From Acidobacteriaceae bacterium (GTDB lineage: Bacteria; Acidobacteriota; Terriglobia; Terriglobales; Acidobacteriaceae): a stretch of DNA of 9,930 bases. The stretch spans positions 4,294 to 14,223 of the forward strand of contig PMGP01000175.1 in the NCBI GenBank assembly GCA_003156235.1, read 5' to 3'. The notes under the pieces are model-generated. The model worked only from the letters and a program-made list of their open reading frames with translations. It was not told where the DNA came from and searched no databases. Every line of letters begins with the position of its first letter. The stretch's first letter is position 1. A program made the position numbers and the translations under genes. This document shows, piece by piece, positions 1 through 6,142 of this stretch.

Positions 1-3000
1 CGGAATAATTGTGTAAGCCGCCGTCGCCACTGCGCTGTTGGTGTAGCCCGTCTCAACCGCAACGGCCTCCAGCATCTGCGTCGCGCTCACCGCGATTGCG
101 CTGCTGTACTTCGCCGATGATGTCGTTGGCGTTGTTCCATTGGTGGTGTAGTAGATCGTCGTGCCCGCCGTCGCATCGCTGATCGTCACTGATTGCGATG
201 TCGTATATGTGCCTGCTGCGGGCGAGAATGTAGGCGTAGGCAACACGGGAGCGATCGTATATGCAGCAGTGGCAACTACGCTGCTAGAATAGGCCGCCTC
301 GACCGCGATAGCCTCCAGCATCTCCGTCGCACTCACCGTGATCGCGCCACTGTAAACGGTGGACGAGGTTGTGGGCGTCGATCCATTGGTGGTGTAGTAA
401 ATAGTTGTGCCGGCCATCGCGTCGCTGATTGTCACCGACTGAGCTGTTGTGTAAGTTCCTGCGGCGGGCGAGAACGTAGGAGCAGGCAGCGCGGGAACAA
501 TGGTGTAGACCGCCGTGGCCACCGCGCTATTGGTAAAGCCCGTCTTCACCGCTATAGCTTCAATCGTCTCCGTCGCGCTCACTGTGATCGCACCGCTGTA
601 CACGGTAGATGATGTAGTGGGCGTCGTTCCGTTAGTCGTGTAGTAGATCGTTGTGCCAGCCGTCGAGTCGCTGATCGTCACCGATTGCGACGACGAGTAA
701 CTCCCGGCCACAGGCGAGAACGTGGGCGCGGGAAGCACTGGAGTAATAGTGTACGCCGCGGTTCCCATAGCGCTGTTGGTATAGCCCGTCTCGACGGCGA
801 TAGCTTCAATCGTCTCCGGCGCGCTCACTGTGATCGCGCTGGAGTAAACCGGCGAACTCGTCGTAGGCGTGGTTCCGTTGGTGGTGTAGTAGATTGTTGT
901 GCCAGCCGTCGCATCGCTGATTGTCACCGTCTGTGATGTGGCGTACGTGCCGGCCGCGGGCGAGAAAGAGGGTGTGGGCAGCAGAGGAGCTATCGTATAA
1001 GCCGCCGTGGCCACTGCGCTGTTCGTGTAGCCCGCCTCGACCGCAATAGCCTCCAGCGTCTCCGTTGTACTCACTGTGATCGGGCCGCTGTACACAGTAG
1101 ACGATGTAGTGGGCGTCGCTCCGTTGGTCGTGTAGTAGATCTTCGTGCCCGCCGTCGCGTCGCTGATCGTCACGGATTGCGACGCAGTGTAAGTTCCAGC
1201 CGCGGGCGAGAAGGTGGGTGCAGATGCGACATTTCCTGCTGGACTCGCAAACGACCATGACAGCACATTCTGCGTCGCGGTCTCACCGCCCGTCGCGCCG
1301 GTGAATCCGACATAAGCCGTACTGCCTCCCACAATACTCGGAATATTTACCGTGAAGACCTCCGTCACCGCGGCTTTGGTCACTGTGTCGGTCAGCGTCA
1401 TGGTCAAGGTGGTCCCGTTATAGACCATTTGCACAGCCATGATGTCTCCGCTGTGCAAGTTGATTCCCGTGGAACTCATATCGATCGCGGGCACTGTCGG
1501 TATCGCGCCGTCTATATACAGCCCTGTGGAATCGACGCCCTCCCCAGCATTGTTATAGAGGTCGAACTTCACCGCGACGCTATTGGCAATTCCCTCATAG
1601 CCCAACCCGCCACCGGGATCGCCCAGAGACCAGATATTGTTGCGCTGAATGGCAAATGTCATTCCGTCCGCCGAGGCGTTAGTTTGCTGAAAGGTGAAAT
1701 TGGTAATGAAGCTCTGCACCGGAACCTCGGTAGTGAACCAGGCGCTTCGAGTTTCTCCCGTTGCTGCGGTGGTTAGTTCCAGCACCCCGCCAGTCACCGT
1801 CGGCCCATTGTTCAGTGACAGGCTGCCGGCCGTGAATCCGCCGCTGGGATAGTTGATGTAAGTGACGCCCGGCGTGCTGATTGTGTAGGCCGCGGAAGCC
1901 ACCGCGCTGCTGGTGTAGCCCGCCTCGACGGCGATAGCATCCAGCGTTTCTGTCGCGCTAACTGTAATTGCACTGCTGTACACGGTAGACGACGTAGTAG
2001 GCGTTGTGCCGTTGGTTGTGTAGTAGATCGTTGCGCCCGCCATCGCTTCGCTGATCGTTACCGGCTGCGAACTACTATATGTTCCCGCTGCCAATGAGAA
2101 CGTCGGCATCGGCAATTGAGCTGCAATGGTATAAGTCCCGCCTGCAACCGGGCTGTTGTTATAGCCTGTTTCGCCCGCTAGTGCCTGTACCGTCTCACTC
2201 GCGCTGACGGCAATGGGCCCGCTATAAATGTCAGACGAGTTTGTTGGCGTCGTCCCGTCGGTTGTGTAATAAATGGTGGTTCCGGCAGTGCCATCGGTAA
2301 TGGTTACCGTCTGCGCTGCCGAGTATGTGCCCGGAGACGGAGATAGAACAGGCGCTGGCAGGATGGGAGCGAGACTATAGGCCGCGATTCCGACTGCGCT
2401 AGGACTGTAACCGGAGGCAACGGCGATCGCTTTCAATGTTCCCGAGGCGCTCACCGCGATAGGCGCGCTATAGACCGTCGATGACGTAGTCGGTGTCGTT
2501 CCGTTCGTAGTGTAATAGATCGTCGCGCCCGCTGACCCGCTGCTGATGCTCACCGACTGTTCAGTAGCATACGCTCCGCCAGGGGGACTGAAAATTGGAG
2601 AGGTCGTAACCGGCGAGCCGTTTGAAATGGTCGTATAGACCCATGTTTCAATCTTCTGGCTGGAAGTAAGTCCGCTCGTTCCGCCGGTAAATCCAACATA
2701 AGCAGTGTCGCCGCCGACAATCGAAGGAATATTCACCGTCCAGCTTGTGGAATACGCCGCTCCGGTGATCATGTCCGTAATCACCATCGATAGAATGCTG
2801 CCGTTATAGGTCACGCTTACTTCGAAGGTATCATCGCTATGCAGGTCGGTGCCGGTTGTGCTCAAGTCAATTGCGGGAACGGTAGGGCTGACCCCATTTG
2901 TATACAGGCCGATAGAATCCGGCCCTTCACCCGCCGCATTGACAAGGTCAAACTTGATGGCGACGCTATTGGAAATCCCCTGATATCCCAGCCCCGCTCC

Positions 3001-5424
3001 AGCGGAGCCAAGAGATGTATTACTCACTCCTTGAATCGCAAAAGTAATTCCCTCTCCGGCCGGATTCGATAACTGGAAGCTGAAGTTGCTCGTAAAGGCC
3101 TGGATATTGACCGGCTGGTAATACCACGCCGATCCAGCTTCACCCGTCATTCCAGTCGTCAGTTGCAGCCGTGAGTCGTCGAGATCTGTACTGCCATTCA
3201 GAATCATGATTCCCTGGGTTCCTGCAAAACCTTGCGGGAAATTGATCCCTGTTTGTCCGGTATCTATTGTGTAAGTCGCGCTTGCCACATCGCTGTTCAC
3301 ATATCCTGAAGCTACTGCGATCGCATTCAGGGTCTCGGTGGCGCTCACTGTAATCGCTCCGGAGTACTGCGTCGAAGCGGTCGTTGGCGTCGTCCCATTA
3401 GTTGTGTAATAAATCGTTGCACCGGAAGTAGAATCGCTGATGGTCACTGAAATGGATTGCGTGGAGGTGCTGCTGCCCGGACTGAATACCGGCGTGCTTG
3501 CCTGCAAGGAGTCGACATAGCTTCCTGACGTTACCCCGCTCTGCAGATAACCAGGGGCGCTCGCTATGGCCTGAATCGTAGTTGTAGCCGTAATGGTAAT
3601 TGGGGCTGCGTATACCGCGGAGGCCACGGTTGGCGTACTGCCATCGAGAGTATAGTAGATCGTCGCTCCCGATGTTGCATCCGTCATGCTCACGGCAAGA
3701 CTGCCGTTAAAAGTCTCCGCTCCTGGACTCAACACCGGATCCGAGGCCAACTGCTCTCCACTCAGCAATCCATACACGCTCAACTGGTTTTGCGTACCGA
3801 CATATACTTTCCCGTTTACCACCGTCGGCACCGTGAACTTGACCGCAAGACCGGGGTTATCTCGCGAGGAATTTGTGCTGCTTGAGTAGAGTGTAGTAGA
3901 CACATTGCTTGCGCTGTGGGCCATCAGAACGGAAGGACCAGATGTCATATATCCATCGGTCTCAAGGCTCCAGACAATTCCCTGCGTATTCCCGTTGGCC
4001 GACACCACCGGGTTCGCGCCTGGATAGCCGTATTTTTCAGAGGAGGTCGCGTTAGGTCCGGTTAGCAGTCCATTCACCAGCGGAAATGCCTTCAATGTAT
4101 CAACCTGCCCCCAATAATAAACAGTTCCATTCCAATAGGCCGGTGTGCTCCATGCGCCCGTGTCTCCGACTGCGCCCGTCAGTTCCTGAACAACCTGGTC
4201 GCCGGCAGTGTTGTATCCGCCTAAATTCTGGCGATTGAGCAGGTACTCTATGCCCGATTTTCCAGTCTGCACCAGCAGATAAGGATAACTTCCCGTAGTC
4301 TGCGTGGGTACAATCATAACGCCGCCCGATGCCTGATCCATATCCCACTGATCCAGTTCAGCTTGGCCGGCTGGCGTGAACTCATCCTGAATCGTCGGAA
4401 CGCCGTTCGTGAGGTCCAGATTGATAATGCTGTCTCCAAAGTCCATGCCTGCCGCATACGGTGTGGTCGCCGTAAAATCCCCATTGCCGGTGGCCAGAAA
4501 TATCCGGCCATACGGATGATTGACCGGATCAAGCACATCGGCGGCCAGGCCGGCTCCGCCCATCCATATGCCCCCGCCAACGCCGTTCGGTGACGCGCAG
4601 AATGCGCCTGTCTGTTTCAGTGTCTGTTCGTTATATCCCAGTACCCATCCATGCCACGGGCCGTTGTCGCCATGCGCTGCGAATGCGATATAGACTATGC
4701 CATTCAGAAGCAGAAGCCCAGGCCGCTGGTTCTCCCATTCGGGATCGAACGTAAGCGTACCGCCGGTGCTGCCGTTGCCGGTGCCCGGAACCGTTGCGGT
4801 AATCACCACCGGGCCGCCATACTTCTCCGCTCCCGAAGTCACGTCAAGAGCGTGCAGCCGCAGAAAAAAACTGCTGCCCTCCTCGGTAAAGCTCACAACA
4901 TACAGCGTACCGCCCACCGGATCAATCACCGGCGTTCCCGTAATCCCCATCTGCGGAATTATATCGGTGCCAATGACATTCGATGAAGGAGGAGTGGCGC
5001 CCGCCGCTGCGCCGTGAGCCGTGGTAAGCATCGAGGCAAACCAGAGAGGGCTGGCGTTGCTGCCGCCGTTGCTGTCCGCATCGAAGGCATACACGCTGTC
5101 ATTCTCCGTCGCAACAAACACCACATTGTGCGACTGTCCGCCGATAGTTACATTTGGAAGATAGAGAGGCTGAGCGTACGCGTATCCGTCCACGGCCTGC
5201 GAAAAGAGTTTGCCAAACTGCGTGGGGTTTACATTGGTTGGATTCAGGATGGTCTCATTGACGTTCTGCCCGGTCCGCGCGATGTCATTGCGCCAGGTAG
5301 TAACACTGACCTGGGCGTTCATCCACAGATTACCGACCGCCAGAAATAGCACCGTTCCCAACAGCGCCCGCCGGCTGCTGCACGCTCCTGCCGCTACCCA
5401 GCGCATTTTCTGCAAACTCGACAT
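1..5424 (-). CDS. Giant secreted PQQ-like beta-propeller / CHB_HEX-repeat / lectin-module protein (C-terminus outside window)
   Basis: One stop-free frame of 1808 codons, truncated by the left edge. ATG at 5424 is chosen because AAGGGG lies 6 nt upstream and a signal peptide follows: basic n-region with R18-R19, hydrophobic 20-34, probable cleavage after M-N-A37. Residues 39-557 look like a PQQ-type beta-propeller, opening with the W44-R-N-D...R50-T-G-Q-N signature and containing G388-K-S-G...Y-L-L-N-R-Q-N-L-G-G. Ten 82-residue repeats of the chitobiase/beta-hexosaminidase C-terminal type (CHB_HEX_C) follow, each with an I-Y-Y-T-x-(N/D)-G-x-T-P-T core, interrupted by legume-lectin-like modules at 722-937 and 1184-1397. 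No enzyme active site is visible. I infer an exported or surface carbohydrate-binding adhesin or scaffold; the anchoring signal would lie in the missing C-terminus. The architecture resembles proteins recurrent in Acidobacteria (established knowledge of the domain types). The exact ligand is unknown. Confidence 0.9.
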   Translation of the reverse strand, partial: MSSLQKMRWVAAGACSSRRALLGTVLFLAVGNLWMNAQVSVTTWRNDIARTGQNVNETILNPTNVNPTQFGKLFSQAVDGYAYAQPLYLPNVTIGGQSHNVVFVATENDSVYAFDADSNGGSNASPLWFASMLTTAHGAAAGATPPSSNVIGTDIIPQMGITGTPVIDPVGGTLYVVSFTEEGSSFFLRLHALDVTSGAEKYGGPVVITATVPGTGNGSTGGTLTFDPEWENQRPGLLLLNGIVYIAFAAHGDNGPWHGWVLGYNEQTLKQTGAFCASPNGVGGGIWMGGAGLAADVLDPVNHPYGRIFLATGNGDFTATTPYAAGMDFGDSIINLDLTNGVPTIQDEFTPAGQAELDQWDMDQASGGVMIVPTQTTGSYPYLLVQTGKSGIEYLLNRQNLGGYNTAGDQVVQELTGAVGDTGAWSTPAYWNGTVYYWGQVDTLKAFPLVNGLLTGPNATSSEKYGYPGANPVVSANGNTQGIVWSLETDGYMTSGPSVLMAHSASNVSTTLYSSSTNSSRDNPGLAVKFTVPTVVNGKVYVGTQNQLSVYGLLSGEQLASDPVLSPGAETFNGSLAVSMTDATSGATIYYTLDGSTPTVASAVYAAPITITATTTIQAIASAPGYLQSGVTSGSYVDSLQASTPVFSPGSSTSTQSISVTISDSTSGATIYYTTNGTTPTTASTQYSGAITVSATETLNAIAVASGYVNSDVASATYTIDTGQTGINFPQGFAGTQGIMILNGSTDLDDSRLQLTTGMTGEAGSAWYYQPVNIQAFTSNFSFQLSNPAGEGITFAIQGVSNTSLGSAGAGLGYQGISNSVAIKFDLVNAAGEGPDSIGLYTNGVSPTVPAIDLSTTGTDLHSDDTFEVSVTYNGSILSMVITDMITGAAYSTSWTVNIPSIVGGDTAYVGFTGGTSGLTSSQKIETWVYTTISNGSPVTTSPIFSPPGGAYATEQSVSISSGSAGATIYYTTNGTTPTTSSTVYSAPIAVSASGTLKAIAVASGYSPSAVGIAAYSLAPILPAPVLSPSPGTYSAAQTVTITDGTAGTTIYYTTDGTTPTNSSDIYSGPIAVSASETVQALAGETGYNNSPVAGGTYTIAAQLPMPTFSLAAGTYSSSQPVTISEAMAGATIYYTTNGTTPTTSSTVYSSAITVSATETLDAIAVEAGYTSSAVASAAYTISTPGVTYINYPSGGFTAGSLSLNNGPTVTGGVLELTTAATGETRSAWFTTEVPVQSFITNFTFQQTNASADGMTFAIQRNNIWSLGDPGGGLGYEGIANSVAVKFDLYNNAGEGVDSTGLYIDGAIPTVPAIDMSSTGINLHSGDIMAVQMVYNGTTLTMTLTDTVTKAAVTEVFTVNIPSIVGGSTAYVGFTGATGGETATQNVLSWSFASPAGNVASAPTFSPAAGTYTASQSVTISDATAGTKIYYTTNGATPTTSSTVYSGPITVSTTETLEAIAVEAGYTNSAVATAAYTIAPLLPTPSFSPAAGTYATSQTVTISDATAGTTIYYTTNGTTPTTSSPVYSSAITVSAPETIEAIAVETGYTNSAMGTAAYTITPVLPAPTFSPVAGSYSSSQSVTISDSTAGTTIYYTTNGTTPTTSSTVYSGAITVSATETIEAIAVKTGFTNSAVATAVYTIVPALPAPTFSPAAGTYTTAQSVTISDAMAGTTIYYTTNGSTPTTSSTVYSGAITVSATEMLEAIAVEAAYSSSVVATAAYTIAPVLPTPTFSPAAGTYTTSQSVTISDATAGTTIYYTTNGTTPTTSSAKYSSAIAVSATQMLEAVAVETGYTNSAVATAAYTIIP
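4..1233 (-). repeat. Five tandem 246-bp (82-aa) CHB_HEX_C-like repeats, C-proximal group
   Basis: Units are 988-1233, 742-987, 496-741, 250-495 and 4-249 in reading order (residues 1398-1807). The Tyr-Tyr of each I-Y-Y-T-T-N-G motif falls at 1132, 886, 640, 394 and 148, which is exactly 246 bp apart with no indels. The consensus runs from L-P-x-P-T-F-S-P through V-T-I-S-D-A-T-A-G-T-T-I-Y-Y-T to an A-I-A-V-E-x-G-Y-T-N-S-A-V-A-T-A-A-Y-T-I tail. The protein is more uniform than the DNA, which carries many synonymous differences. The next unit appears to begin at the left edge, so the array may continue. Confidence 0.92.
1234..1875 (-). other. Second legume-lectin-like module (residues 1184-1397)
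   Basis: This 214-residue insert between repeat groups has L-type lectin features: an A-D1253-G-M-T-F-A-I-Q strand, an L-G-Y-E-G-I-x-N-S turn, then V-A-V-K-F-D1288 with N1291 and D1298 (G-E-G-x-D-S-x-G). That resembles the D...N...D metal-binding loop of legume lectins. It ends in N-I-P-S-I-V-G-G-x-T-A-Y-V-G-F-T-G. A Ca/Mn-dependent sugar-binding role is inferred from these family signatures; the sugar cannot be read from the sequence. It is clearly paralogous to the module at 2614-3261. Confidence 0.8.
1876..2613 (-). repeat. Three tandem 246-bp CHB_HEX_C-like repeats, middle group
   Basis: Units are 2368-2613, 2122-2367 and 1876-2121 (residues 938-1183). The Tyr-Tyr cores lie at 2512, 2266 and 2020, again exactly 246 bp apart. 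The first two units are more diverged from consensus than the C-proximal group, for example A-G-E-T-G-Y-N-N-S-P-V-A-G-G in the second. All keep the I-Y-Y-T-T-(N/D)-G-T-T-P-T core. They sit between the two lectin-like modules. Confidence 0.9.
2614..3261 (-). other. First legume-lectin-like module (residues 722-937)
   Basis: This 216-residue module has the same strand order as the one at 1234-1875, including N-F-S-F-Q-L, G-I-T-F-A-I-Q, L-G-Y-Q-G-I-S-N-S, V-A-I-K-F-D826-L and the shared tail N-I-P-S-I-V-G-G-D-T-A-Y-V-G-F-T-G-G. Where the second module has Asp in A-D-G, this one has Glu (G-E791-G). In legume lectins that position is the conserved sugar-contacting Asp, so affinity or specificity may differ. 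Module boundaries are approximate to about ten residues. Confidence 0.8.
3262..3753 (-). repeat. Two tandem 246-bp CHB_HEX_C-like repeats, N-proximal group
   Basis: Units are 3508-3753 and 3262-3507 (residues 558-721), directly after the propeller. The Tyr-Tyr cores lie at 3652 and 3406, 246 bp apart. The first is the most diverged unit, with I-Y-Y-T-L-D-G-S-T-P-T-V-A-S and a Y-L-Q-S-G-V-T-S-G-S-Y tail. These probably fold as small beta-sandwich spacers, which is inferred from the CHB_HEX_C family. Confidence 0.88.
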
Positions 5425-5899
5425 AAAGCACCCCTTTCTCTTTCGTTGCGCAGTCTCCCAGAATGAGAACCAAACTCCGCCTGCCAAGCCTCTCATTGCT
5501 TTGCGCCGGCATATGCAATTTACTGCTCGCCTATCTTGATTGCCGACAGACTTGGCTAGGTCGACAGTCCTGTTCTCCTACGCGGACAAGCGCATTTGAT
5601 AAAGCTGAAAGACAGAGTAACTCAACAGCGCACAACGCTCCGGAAAGATACTCCTCTCTTCACTCGGCCAGAATTATTCTTTCTTCTCTTAGTCCATACG
5701 CAATAAACGCTTCTCATCAGAGACCCGCTATATGGCTTGGGTCAACTACTATTGCATAGTTTTCAATTGAGGTTGCCGTGGAATTGGGGAAGTTCTTCGT
5801 TGCGATTCGGGAAACGTACTACCATGAGATTGTAGACTGAAATAGTCCGTTTACATGCAGCAATTTAGTAATACATAATGGTAATGATGCAGTTATCTC
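5425..5899. other. Intergenic region upstream of the divergent gene pair
   Basis: AT-richer than the flanking genes and without a convincing coding region. A 98-codon plus-strand frame at 5463-5759 lacks a ribosome site and recognisable protein features. The promoter of the minus-strand giant gene must lie here or further right, but I found no well-spaced -35/-10 pair; a TTGACC-like hexamer at 5740-5745 (minus) has no partner at normal distance. Confidence 0.5.
5431..5436 (-). promoter_or_regulatory. Ribosome binding site for the propeller/lectin gene
   Basis: AAGGGG on the minus strand, 6 nt before ATG 5424. It decides the start over the in-frame upstream ATG at 5496, which has no comparable site and would precede the signal peptide with about 24 extra residues. 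Confidence 0.6.
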
Positions 5900-5928
5900 T
5901 TGAATGACAATTTATTGCCATTTATAAG
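5900..5928 (+). promoter_or_regulatory. Candidate sigma70-type promoter for the S9B homologue
   Basis: TTGAAT (5900-5905) and TATAAG (5923-5928) are separated by exactly 17 bp, pointing at the gene starting at 6143. Transcription would begin near 5935, leaving a leader of about 208 nt. Matches are 4/6 and 5/6 to consensus, so this is a plausible but unproven promoter. The palindrome at 5907-5918 fills its spacer. Confidence 0.4.
5907..5918. promoter_or_regulatory. Palindromic operator-like site 1 (ACAATTTATTGC)
   Basis: Near-palindrome ACAAT-TT-ATTGC lying entirely inside the 17-bp spacer of the candidate promoter. A second, perfect copy begins 41 bp downstream. Position and symmetry suggest a dimeric repressor site; the regulator is unknown. 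Confidence 0.35.
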
Positions 5929-5947
5929 TGATTATCATCCGCGAAAT

Positions 5948-5959
5948 ACAATTTATTGT
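5948..5959. promoter_or_regulatory. Palindromic operator-like site 2 (ACAATTTATTGT)
   Basis: Perfect 5-bp arms around TT, starting 41 bp (about four helical turns) after site 1 and just downstream of the predicted transcription start. The spacing would place two bound dimers on the same DNA face. This is inference from symmetry and spacing only. Confidence 0.35.
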
Positions 5960-5991
5960 CGTTGGGTGTTTTTGTAATGTCACACGTGAAG

Positions 5992-6004
5992 TTGAAACGT
6001 TCAA
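5992..6004. repeat. Short palindrome TTGAA-ACG-TTCAA in the leader
   Basis: Perfect 5-bp inverted arms around ACG, in the predicted untranslated leader of the S9B homologue. Just before it, 5980-5989 reads TCAC-AC-GTGA, another short palindrome. Either could be a protein site or a weak hairpin; no function is assignable. Confidence 0.3.
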
Positions 6005-6123
6005 TTGATAGTAATTTTTTGACTTCAATCAGCCAGCCCGCACACGGCCCGGATAGACACCGTTTGATTGATCGCCACGAATATTTTGCTTGCCATAACA
6101 TCCGCAATGATGCAGGCTCGTGG

Positions 6124-6130
6124 AAGGAGG
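6124..6130 (+). promoter_or_regulatory. Ribosome binding site AAGGAGG for the S9B homologue
   Basis: Perfect AAGGAGG, 12 nt before ATG 6143. The spacing is long, but this is the only strong site near any candidate start. It favours 6143 over the TTG at 6068 and the ATGs at 6107 and 6110. Confidence 0.55.
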
Positions 6131-6142
6131 ATCGGGATTGGC

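Noticed and set aside
193..1258. Several open frames opposite or out of phase with the repeat array (193-612 plus, 685-936 plus, 806-1258 minus)
   Set aside because: They are antisense or shifted shadows of the repeat-encoding frame; their Arg/Cys/His-rich composition follows from the repeated codons.
1..3753. Regular repeats considered as a CRISPR array
   Set aside because: The units are 246 bp, coding throughout and without short direct repeats separated by unique spacers.
5463..5759. 98-codon plus-strand frame in the intergenic region
   Set aside because: No ribosome site, no domain-like composition, and Ser/Arg-rich low-quality sequence; probably chance.
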